This document shows positions 11,924 to 22,687 of a stretch of DNA of 64,000 nt, in pieces; positions within the stretch are counted from its first letter, which is position 1, and every line of letters starts with the position of its first letter. This DNA comes from Thalassia testudinum. Lineage: Eukaryota; Streptophyta; Magnoliopsida; Alismatales; Hydrocharitaceae. The notes beneath the pieces were generated by a model. The model was not told where the DNA came from, ran no database searches, and saw only the letters and a program-made list of their open reading frames with translations. Location of the stretch: NCBI GenBank assembly GCA_037157565.1, contig JAZHRO010000012.1, positions 5,544,501 through 5,608,500 on the forward strand. Direction: 5' to 3'. The position numbers and the translations under genes were made by a program.

Positions 11924-14887
11924 TGGGTGATGGACTCCGGGTGTTCCAAACATATGACGGGAGACAAGCACCTACTTTTGAACCTCCAACCTACGGATGG
12001 AGGAACGGTTACATTTGACAACAACCACAAGAGACATATTATTGGCCTTGGTAAAATAGGTAACCCTCTCTCTCCCATATCAAATGTTTCTCTAGTTAAA
12101 GGACTAAAACATAATCTTTTAAGTGTCAGTCAAATTTGTGATAAGGGATTTCAGGTAGTATTTACTTAAAAAATGTTTAAAATTATGCATGCATTAACCA
12201 ATGAAACCCTTCTTAAGGGAACTAAGTTTAAAGACATTTATATCATAGAATTTGATAAAGATAGCACTTATAAATGCCTTGTAACAAATAATGAGTTAAG
12301 TATATGGCATAAAAGACTAGGACACGTTCATATGAAGCTAGTTCAAAAACTAGCTAAACATGAACTAGTTCGAGGTCTTCCTAAAGGAAAATTTTTAAAT
12401 GAGCTTATCTGTGATTCATGTAAATTAGGTAAAATTATGAAATCTAGTTTTAAAAGAAAAAAAGTTATATCCACATCAAGACCTTTAGAACTACTTCACC
12501 TAGATCCGTTTGGACCAACAAAATATGAGGGCCTTAGTAGATGCAAATATTGCCTTGTGATTGTAGATGATTTTTCGAGGTTTTCATGGGTCTCCTTCTT
12601 GAGATCCAAAGAAGGAGTATTTTCCGTCTTTTCTATTTTTTATAGGAAGGTTCAAACTGAAAAAGGCTACCAAATCACTCGTATTCGTAGTGATCATGGG
12701 GGAGAGTTTGAAAATTCCTTGTTTGATGATTTTTGTCAAGAGCATGGTATTGCTCATGAGTTTTCTTTTCCCCGGACACCTCAACAAAATGGGGTAGTTG
12801 AGAGAAAGAACCGTACCCTTCAAGAGTGTGCTCGAACATTACTCATAGACTCGAGGTTACCAAAGTACTTTTGGGTCGAGGCGGTTAACACAGCTTGTTA
12901 CGTGTTAAATCGCACCTTAATTCGATCCGGGTTGTGAAAATTTTATTTTGAACTATACTATGGGAAAATACCCAAAATTAATTATTTTAAAGTTTTTGGA
13001 TGTCGGTGCTTTGTTTTGAATACCCGCTCTAATTTAGATAAATTTGATGCCAAAGGTGAAGAAGCCATCTTTATTGGTTATTCCTCACGTAGTAAGGCAT
13101 ATTGGGTCTTTAACAAGACCACATTAATAGTGGAGGAAACCCTCCATGTTTCCTTCGATGAATCTCCTCACTCTTCCTCTATTGACCGAGTCAATATGGA
13201 AGATGAAGATGATTCTACTATTGATATGTCTAACATTCCAAACTCCAATATCCATAATCTTTCAAAAGATTGGATATATCAAAGGGATCATCCCAAAAGT
13301 TAAGTAATTGGAAGTGTTTCCAATGGCGTTAAAACCCAATCTCATTTTAGTTGCTCTTTTGGTCTCTCCACCTTTGTATCTCAAGTTGAACCCAAGAGTG
13401 TCGAGGAAGCATGCTCCGAAGAACCTTGGATGATGGCCATGCAGGAGGAACTCAACCAATTCCAAAGGAATGAAGTCTGGGATCTAGTACCTAAGCCTAA
13501 AGGGCAAACGGTAATAGGTACCAAATGGATATTCTGGAACAAGTTGAATGAATCTAGTATAGTCATTCGGAACAAGGCTCAGTTGGTATCACAAGGGTAC
13601 AACCAAGAAGAAGGAATTGATTTTGATGAGACCTATGCTCCCGTAGCTCAACTCAAATCAATTTACATGCTTCTTACTTATGCCGCTTTTCTTGGCTTTA
13701 AACTCTTTCAAATGGACATTAAGAGCGTGTTTCTTAACGAATTCATTAAGGAGGAAGTTTTCGTAAAACACCCTCCTGGTTTTGAGTCTCATGATAAGCC
13801 TCATTTTTTCTATAAATTAAACAAGGCACTATATGGTCTAAAGCAAGCTCCTAGAGCTTAGTATGAGAGGCTTAAAGACTATTTGTTAAATGCAAAATTT
13901 TCTATAGGAGAAGCTGATTCCACATTATTCATTAAAAGAAGAGGAAAAGATATTTTATTAGTTCAAATATATGTAGATGATATTATATTTGGTGCTACTA
14001 ATGAATATATGTGTAGAAAGTTTTCAGAAATTATGCAGGAAGAATTCGAAATGAGTTTGATGGGTGAACTTAAGTTTTTCTTGGGCTTACAAATCACTCA
14101 ACTCGAATTAGAAACCTTTGTGTGTCAATCAAAATATACAAAGGAGGTGCTAAAAAAATTTGAAACGACGAAAAGTAAAGGGAAGAACACTCCTACGAGT
14201 GTAACAACTTCCCTAGACTTGGACGAATTAAGTACACCCATAGATCAAAAGCTATATCATAGCATGATTGGATCTTTACTGTATTTAACTTCCAGTTGAC
14301 CTAACATTTTATTTAGTACCTACTTATGCGCTAGGTTTCAATCAAACCCTAAGCAATCACACTTAAATGCTGTAAAATAAATATTTAGATATCTAGTTGA
14401 CACATTTGATTATGGCTTATTCTACCCTAGGAGTCCACAATTCAACTTAGTCACATATAGCGATGCGGACTACGCAAGTAGTCACACCAATAGGAAGAGT
14501 ACTAGTGAGACATGTCAATTCTTGGGCGAATTTCTAGTCTCTTGGTTCTCAAAGAAACAATCTAGTGTAACCCTATCAACTACGGAGGCTGAATACATAG
14601 CCTCTGCTCTAGCATGTTCCCAAGTGCTTTAGATGAAAAATACTTCGAATGATTTTAACTTGATATTTAATAAAATAAAAATATTATGTGATAATACTAG
14701 TGCTATCAACCTCTCAAAAAATCCTGCACATCACTCCCATATAAAACATATTGATGTTCGACATCACTTTTTGAGAGATAATGTACTTAAGGGAGAAATC
14801 GAGGTTTAATTTATCTGTACTGAATTGCAATTGGCTGATATTTTCACTAAACCTTTGAATTATGATCGTTTTAATTATATATATAGG
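11924..14887 (+). pseudogene. copia pol: protease, integrase, reverse transcriptase, RNase H
   Basis: One frame with many stops. The protease has MDSGCSKHMTGD (11927). The GAG-pre-integrase zinc region (WHKRLGH then CDSCKLGK) runs from about 12305. The integrase keeps all three acidic residues, in HLDPFGP, RSDHGGEF and VVERKNRT. The RT spans about 13430-14290 with MDIKSVFLNEF and the catalytic YVDDIIFG near 13970. RNase H ends with ADIFTKPLN near 14840. Stops include 12167, 12935, 13301, 13859 and 14297 and several later, some at expected Trp (APRA-stop-YERL) or Arg positions. The element is long dead although the catalytic motifs remain. Confidence 0.92.
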
Positions 14888-14895
14888 AAACTAGG

Positions 14896-17800
14896 TGATG
14901 AGAACCTCATCATGAACCCTAACTTGCACAATTTAATCCAAATAAGTGTGAAAAAGCTCCTACAAAACCTAAAGAGAAGCTTAACTCAGATAATTCTGAG
15001 TTAAAGAACAAAACAAATCATAAGGGGTAAAACTGTAATTTCACCAATGTAATGTGCAAACAGGGTAATTAAGGGTCCAAACACAGGTCAAACAAGATTA
15101 ATAAGGAAGGAAGTGGGATGATTTGATCTGAAAAGGGTTATAGCAACTTCTAGGAATTAAATGACATTCTGTAACCCTAAAACAAACCCACTTGAATTCA
15201 TGAGGTTCGAGGTAGGGTAAAAATCAACTAAACCCTCTTAAATTCATGCAAAAATATTTCCTAGGGTTTAGAACCTTCAATTTGGCCTTTGCAACCTATT
15301 TTGACCTAAAATGAGAACCATGCCCAATTTATTACTTAATTTGAATTTTTGTGCAAATTGACCAGTCAAACATGGTCCAACCTAAAATCAAATTTCACCA
15401 TTAAAATCCTTAGGTTCAAATTAGTCTGGTATAAAAATTTGAGCCTAAGATAAGACCATCTTGACCGACTTTACATATTGGTCCTCTTAATTTACTTTCT
15501 GACCCTTAACTTTTGAAACCCTTGCGTTTAGCCCCCTATCTTCTCATCATTCTTTGCAGAACGGTCCCACCTGCCATTTCTGCACAGCACCATACCTCCG
15601 GCGACCTTGCGCGGAGGATGGCACCGCGCAGGGCAAGGCATCCGTCCTCAGGAACAAGCGGGGGGTTCCCTACGTCGTCCTCTGTCGCAGGAACCCTCCC
15701 CTGACCTCTGCAACCGACCATGCCTTTCGTGCGAACGCATGAAAGGCATGGGTATCCATTTTCGGCCACACTCCGGCGAGCGCGGCACGTCGCCTCCTCA
15801 ATCTCCTCTCCTCGTCAGTGCCTATTTAAGGAGTGGCAAGGTCTACCGTCTCCCTCTAGCTAGTTTTGGCCGAGAGAAACCCTAGATTTCGTCTTCCCCT
15901 CTCTGGTCAGGCAGCCCGAGCTTCCGGTGATCCTCCCTCCTCCTCCTCGTCGGTCTGCTGCCCTACCTACAGCAGAGCCTACTCCGCTCCGTCGTCCCGC
16001 GCCAAGCCGTACCAAGTGGTGCCCTCCGATCTCCTCCTCGTCGCCTGTAACGACCTGATTCCCGAATCCCTACGAGACACGAGAATCGGACCGACTCGAC
16101 TAATCCCAAGACCAAGTCGTCCAACGAGAAAATAACCAAAAGAGCAGTAAAATAAACCACATTCACCATGTATATAACTAGCAGTAACAAAATACAGCAG
16201 TAAAGAAAGGAAATACTACAGCATACACCACCACAACAGTAGAGAAATAAACATGTACATAACATGAAGCTTACATTAAAGAGAGTACGAGGAGCAACAG
16301 AAAACTACTCACTACAGCGGAAAGAAAAGTGCAGTAAGTACTACAGGTAACCCTACTGGACCCTACTAGGCCCAGCGCCCTCTGCAGCCGCTGACTCTGG
16401 CTGCTCAACACCTGGTCTTGAAAAGGCAACAAGGGTGACACGTTAGCGAAACGCTGAGTAAAGTGGCATCTAAAAGCTAAAAGAAGCAGTAGAGTGTACA
16501 GTAGCTGTTATATTTTTACTTTCTTTCCTTATATTTTCCATTTATTCACTGTTGAATATTTCTCAGATCCTTCTCTTGATCTCGAATGTTCCTCGTAGGA
16601 ACGATCTTGATTGCAGTCTTTCCCGAAAGGTAGAAGTAACACGTGGTGATCTCCTGGCCGGGAGAGTCCCCCGTGGTGGTCCTACCCTCAATCAACCACC
16701 CCAAGGTCGCTGACAAACGTAACGGTGACTATGGCACGCGCGATAAACGCACGGGTAGCTACCCCGCACTGGCACGCGGTCAGTCGTTTCCGTTAACGAG
16801 TGCGCCCAAAGCACAGCACGGAACCAGTATAGGGCAGAGCCCTCTCAGTAACAGGGGCCCAACCCCTCCACAGTAACCAAACAGGGGTCTTGCCCCTCCA
16901 CAGTCCGCGCACCCTCCCTGACTACCCTGGTTTGCCTAGTGGGCCTAACAAGTCGGTGTAGGTGAGTTAGCAGAACCCCAGGGCCCGTGGGGTAGCTAAT
17001 ACTCTCCCTACACTAGTAGCTCTCCTCGGTACTATGTATGCGAGGGCCAAAAGTTGGTACAAAGTGGCCAGACCTAACCCCGGGTCCCTGGGGCGGCTAG
17101 CTCCGCTTTGCACTAAACAGGGGGACAATCGCTCTCCTTGGTACTCCGTATTCAAGGGCCAGCTCACTTCCCCAATTCTATTCCATTTCCTTTCCAGGAG
17201 TTCTACTCCTAATTCCCCGTAGGGTTCAAGCTCTTTTAACCCAGCCAATTTAGGTTTCACCGTTCCGACTTTACATTCATACAACCCATGTTTTCAAGCA
17301 TTTTTATTCATTCATAACAGGTAGCTGTTAACCAATTTACAGGCAGTTATCATTTCCTTTCTACTTTTCCAAGACTACAATGTTTGTATATTCAACTAGT
17401 TTTCCAGTCCTAGGATTCATGCCGTACCCTAGGATCTATCATTGAACCTAGTTTTCCAGTCCTAGGATTCATGCAATGCCCTAGGATCTATCATTGAATC
17501 TAATTTCTCAGTCCTAGGGTTCATGCAATGCCCTAGACTCTATTAATTGTTTCCTAATTATACAAATTTTGTTAAATAAATTAAAGGGCGACTCTACCCG
17601 CGAAACCGGGAGTACTAGGGGCATGGTCGGCAATCCCGCGCACCTCCGCAACCCCCAGGCCACAACGGAACGGGGACCTAACACAAGGATCAACACAAGT
17701 AGTTTCTCAGAACAGTGCACAATTACTGTAAACAGGTAGAGAATAAATCTGGAAAGAATGCAACTCGAAACGAGAAAAACGGACCCCGAACGGGCCCTAA

Positions 17801-20045
17801 ACGGGTCAAAAACGACGAATCTGTCCAAAATCAGACGTCTGGAACCTCTTCCAGACGTCTTAAAAGGTTGATCATGTCGTACCTCAGTCTGCGCAGTCCT
17901 TCGGCGTCCAGAAGCCCGCTGGATCGTCTAGCCTTAGTTTCCAGATGTCCGATTATCACCCCGGACGTCTGGAGGTCCTATCCGTCGTCTGGTACTGTGG
18001 CCAGACATCTGATTCGTGTGCAAAGGCGAGCCCTCGCGCCCTCCCGAACAACACCGGCGCACACACGCATCCGCTCTCACCACGAAAAGGCGCAGAAGAA
18101 CGCGGCGTACGGCTGCATGGCCGTACCCGCATAAAAAGGAAGGAAAATATTGTACCTGTCAGACGTCTGGGTCTTCCTCCAGATGTCTTCTGCGTCGTCT
18201 GGATGAAGGTCCAGACGTCCGATTCTAGGAAATTTTCCCGGAATCAGGACCCTATCGCTCTCCGCCCGCGACGCACGGCCTCGCCACGCCCGCCTGCTGC
18301 CCGAGCTGCAGCAGCTCCTCCGTGACACCCTACGCCCGCTACTCCCCCACCGGCTGGCTCTAGCTACCCCGGCAAGCTCACACCTCGCGGTTGAGCTTTC
18401 TTCTTCCTCCCACGACACTCCTCCCTCCCACACGCTCGCTGCAACAGCTGCTGCTGCACCTGCTCGCTCGCTCGCGCTGGCAGAGAGAAGGGGAAGGTGA
18501 AGGCGATGGAGTGAGGGTGAGGGAGAGGGCGGTGCTATATAAAGGCAGCGCGGGGAGAGAGAAAAGAGAAGCGGCGCGTCTGCAGGGAGGGAGAGAGAGA
18601 GCAGAACGAAGGCGGCGAGTTCAGTCTACGCGCGCAGACGCGAACCCGTACGCCGAAAAAATTTAATACCAGACGTCTGGGAAGGGTTCCAGACGTCTGG
18701 GCCACTTCCCAGACATCTTAACTGCGTCAGATGCTGTGTTCGTAACATCGCCGATAACCCCCTCTTGGGCATCTTCGTCTCCAGCTCCGGTAGGCATGAG
18801 CCGGACGCCTCCCTCTCCCCCTTCGTCGACTAAGTAGGTAGGAATCTTCCTCTCTCTCTCTCTCCCTTATATTTTCCCCTTCCTGATTTACATTTTAACC
18901 CACCGACCGCCACTTCCACTCTCATCTGCTCCATCTCCGGTCGCCATCTCCGACGAGGTCACTCCACCTCCACAGACCACCTCACCCCTCGTTGACAAGC
19001 CCAGAAGCTCCCCCTCACTCCACTTAACCATTTCCCCCACTCCATTCACTGCCATTCACCGCTTGACCACCCCCCCGAACAAACCCACTTCCGCACACAC
19101 AGTCTGACCTAGGCACACGGCCACAGGCGCCCCCACGCCTTGCCGACCCTCGCACCGCCTTCGCTGCCCTCTAGTGAAGCTCCCTACGTTATCTGATGTT
19201 GCCGAGAGGCTATCCTTGTGATTTCAGGTCTTCACATCCTCGCCGCCATTGACGAGCTGCTGAAGCTCCTTTGCAAGTAGCTCCAGGACGCCTCCAGCCC
19301 AGGTGTGAGTTCCAGGCAGCGCGGGTTGAGTTCGCTAGCATGCCCAAGTTTGCGACTAGGGTCGCAAACATTTGCTGCTGCCCCAATTAGCAGCTCCTCA
19401 CCTGCAGGCACGCAGATTGGAGGTGGGACTTTAGTCCCACCTCGTAAGTGTGTGGCCTCGCACCCACACTTAAATTGCAAAAGCGAATAGGGTTGTTTGC
19501 GTTCGATACACAGGGGTCAGGTCCCTCACCCGCACGCAGCGCGCCACGCGCTCGCCTGCCCTCGCCCGCGCTTACACCCCGTGGGTCTGGGCCGAATCCG
19601 ACTACCGGACCAAGCACTCCTCTCCCACCACCGCACGCCGGTGGGCCTGGTCCTAGGCGCGCAACCCGAACCCGATTACCCGGCTCTGGGAGAGCATTCC
19701 TAAAGAGAGATTCAGAGAGAAAGAGAGACGCGGGGAAGGGGTAGGGGTAGGTTTTGCACTGATAGTTGTCTGTGCGCGCAGGGAAGAAGGAAAAAGAAAG
19801 AAGAAGAAGAAGAAGAAGAAAAGCGAAGAGGAAGAGAGAAGAAGAAGAAGCCAACAAAACTTTTGCTCTCTCTCTCTTATTATTTGTGTAACATAATTGT
19901 GAACCTCTATGCTTCTAGGATTATAGTTGCTCCCTGAGTTCGACCTCGGGAATCTTGTTCCGAGTAAAAAGAAATTGTATTAAACTGGTAACTATTTTAT
20001 CATATACTGCAATGAATATAAATAAAGACAGAAAACACGCGACCA
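14896..20045 (+). mobile_element. Solo LTR, Athila-like family A, itself split by a family-B solo LTR
   Basis: TGATGAGAACCTCATCATGA...GCGACCA with a perfect target duplication CTAGG (14891-14895 and 20046-20050). The first 100 bp match the 45541/52859/60176 LTRs. It has a TATA-like CTATTTAAGG near 15825, the GAGGTGGGACT/AGTCCCACCTC hairpin at 19420-19443, the U5 box CTCCCTGAGTTCGACCTCGG near 19931, and a degenerate antisense tRNA-Asp match at 20003-20013. Without the nested insertion it is about 2.44 kb. A GAA-repeat tract lies at 19799-19820. Confidence 0.88.
16046..18747 (-). mobile_element. Solo LTR, chromovirus family B, nested in a family-A LTR
   Basis: TGTAACGACC...TTCGTAACA, 2702 bp, flanked by a perfect duplication TCGCC (16041-16045 and 18748-18752). 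It is the reverse complement of the 805-3471 LTR type. Phased motifs lie at 17833/17853; 17943/17963/17983/18003; 18161/18181/18193/18213; and 18671/18691/18711. A minus-strand TATA (TATATAG) lies at 18536-18541, 130 bp from the last group. Confidence 0.92.
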
Positions 20046-20050
20046 CTAGG

Positions 20051-21529
20051 CATATGTAAGTTAAGTGATATTTGAAGAATTTAGTGATTTAATGAAATTT
20101 CTTTTGTCATAAACATAGAATGAGCCTTGACTTTACCAAGTTAAGAGCCTTCATGCACAGTTCAAACATCAAAATGCACATTCTGTGCAATATTAGATGT
20201 CTGATTAACACCTCAAATGTCTTATACTTAAAAATTCGACGTCTGAAGATATGGGACAGATGTCGATTTTATATCTTAAAAGAGCTGATAAAAGAGCTAT
20301 TTCATATGTCTGTCATCATTCACAGACATCTTGACCGTCGTCCAGATGTGTTGACAGACGTCTATCTTTGCATCAGAATATGTATTATGATTCAGACGTC
20401 TGATTATATAGTTAGACGTCGTATAGGTCGTCTAATCATGAAATCAGACGACAACCTGTAGCTTTAGAGTGAAATCTCGGAAGGTCTGTCTGCAGAAATC
20501 AGACATCTAATTTTAGATTTAGACGTCCAGTAGGTTGACTGATACAGAGATCGGACGACAACTTGGAGAATAAACCATTTTCTAGGGAGGTATGTCTGCA
20601 GAAATCAGACGTCTAATTTTAAAATAAGTCGTCTGATGGTTAAAACAAACAACACCACCAAAAGGGTTAAAATCCCAAAGGTCCAATCCTGACATCTGAC
20701 GTCTCCAGACGTCTGATCTGGCAAAAATCTACCGCTTCGCTTATGTTCTCTGAATGGTTTGCAATGCAAAACTCCCCAACCTCAGGGGGAGACTTGCTCA
20801 AAGCCCTTGGGATATAAAATCCTAGTTGCGGGGTCCCACTTCCCCTCTATCAAACCCCTAAGGTCTCTCTCTCCCACCCGACAACCGATGACTGCAGTTG
20901 ACGTTGCTCCTCTTGTCTCCAGACAATCACTTTGCCTCCTCGACGATTGGCGGCGCTGCTACTGCCCTACCCACGTGCTCCCACTCCTCTGCGCATCTGG
21001 AGACCCTCCACCGTGGGTATAACTTCCTAAACCCTTAGGGCATCTCCACGGGCTTTGCTCAAGTTTGACTTTGCTCTAGTCTATTCATAGCACTCATCTT
21101 GTCTTCTTTGATGATCAACTCGATTTACTTTTTATATCATGCCTTTGTTTGCCCTAGGACCTAAAACCCTAGAACAAAACCTATTTTTTCTATGGAGCAT
21201 AAATGTTCATCTCTTTGATTATGGAAAGGGTATTACCTCAAGTGATTCAAGCCGACATCTTAGTAGCTTGAATTCAAAGGTATATTGCCACAACATCATG
21301 GCAGGTTGTATTGCCTCAAGGCATACTGCCACACATTTTTTTCTTGTATCAATGTGGTTTGCATGTATGGCATTATTGGTTGATGTTGTTTGCATGTATG
21401 TTGTTGGATCTTAGTGGCATGTTGGTTGAATCTTAGTGGCATGTTGTTTGCATGTATGTTTTTGCAGGTGTGCTATCCTAAAAACACCAAACCTCTCCTT
21501 CCAAAACCCAACCACCCATACCACCCAAA
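20051..21529 (+). other. copia spacer between pol and ORF3, holding a phased GACGTC array and promoter-like sequence
   Basis: No ORF of note. 20195-20714 holds about 15 AGACGTCT-like motifs in 20- and 12-bp registers. TATAAAAT follows at 20813, then a pyrimidine-rich stretch. Two short direct repeats, CTTAGTGGCATGTTG, lie near 21410 and 21433, and a splice-acceptor-like TTTTTGCAG ends near 21468, just ahead of ORF3. Confidence 0.55.
20813..20820 (+). promoter_or_regulatory. Putative internal promoter upstream of copia ORF3
   Basis: TATAAAAT, 106 bp after the start of the last AGACGTCT (20707), almost the same array-to-TATA spacing as in the copia LTRs (109 bp). This suggests a promoter for the third ORF, or a remnant of another LTR's promoter. 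Only sequence layout supports it. Confidence 0.4.
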
Positions 21530-22584
21530 ATGCCTCCACGTCGGAATCAAGCCAAGGGCTCTTCCACCTCCTCCTCCACCTATTTGGCTGACCAACTGCA
21601 TGGCGACGTCGCTAGACAGCGATTTCGTTGCTTCGCAAATGCCAAAGTCAAGTGGCCTCGCTTCATTGTATGGAATGATTTTTCCCATCTAAACCTTCGG
21701 GAACACTTTGAAACCCTCCATCTCTTCCATTATTTTGACCGACAGTTCCATTCTGGCGTTAGAACTATTGGTGTGTATCCTGACCTTGTCCGACTTTTCT
21801 ACACCAACATCGTTGAAGACTATAGCAACGATGAACTTGAATTACATACCCGCTTATTTGGGCATGAAATCCATATCACCTCCGACTCTATTTCTGCCCT
21901 TCTTGCCATCCCTAATGAGGGTAATGACTTCAATGACATTCTGAGGTAATATGACTCAGAAGTCATAGATCAAGAATTAGTCCTACCTGACAAACAATTT
22001 GAAAATCTTGGCACCTTACCATGCAAAAACCTCAAACCTCTTCCCCGATTACTATCTCACATTTTTGGGTGGGACCTTCTAAACAAATCAGGAGGTTTTG
22101 ATTATATCTCGCGCCAACACAAGGTGCTCTTTTTGCCACCGTACGTCACATTCCCTTCAACTATTGCCGCCTCATTGTTTGTGTTATGAATGAGGACCAT
22201 GGGGCATCTCTACCGTTTGGGACCATTTTATCCAAAATTTTTGCAAGCTATCAGATCTCCATAAATGACCAGGTAGTTGACAAAAAAATTGACCCCTACA
22301 ATCGGGCCACAGCCGCCAAGATGCACATACTTAGGGAGCATCTTGAGCCAGCCGAAGAGCCTGCTGAAGAAGATCCCCTTCCACCCTTTTCGGATTTCCA
22401 TGAAGAACGTCCACTTCAAATAGAAGCTCCTTGCTCAAGCTTTGACGAGGCATGGGATCCCACCACAGATTTCCTCTCCTCCGGCATCTCCCTCTTGCTG
22501 CGACGAACCGATGAGATGTACACTTATATGGGGAGTATGCACCGCGACATCGACGAACTTCGTTCTGACATTCAAAATCTGTAG
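21530..22584 (+). pseudogene. copia third ORF (env position), plant-transposon-protein-like
   Basis: Opens MPPRRNQAKGSSTSSSTYLA and continues with a Trp/Phe-rich globular region (KWPRFIVWNDFSHLNLREHF). This resembles proteins annotated in plants as 'putative plant transposon protein', often found in retrotransposons; the family call is from memory. A TAA at 21947 and a frameshift near 22130 break it, and it resumes at about 22186 (MNEDHGASLPFG) to the TAG at 22582. The C-terminus has heptad-like spacing (MYTYMGSMHRDIDELRSDIQ), a possible coiled coil. No clear signal peptide or membrane segment is seen, so a true envelope function is doubtful. It lies in the slot where SIRE elements carry their extra ORF. 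Confidence 0.65.
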
Positions 22585-22687
22585 ATGGGGCACGGACCTG
22601 CTCGCCGCCGCCGCCATGATCAAGAAGAATAATTTAGTTCTTCTATTTTTCTTTCTATCTTCCATGTAGGTTTGTATTAAGGGGCCT

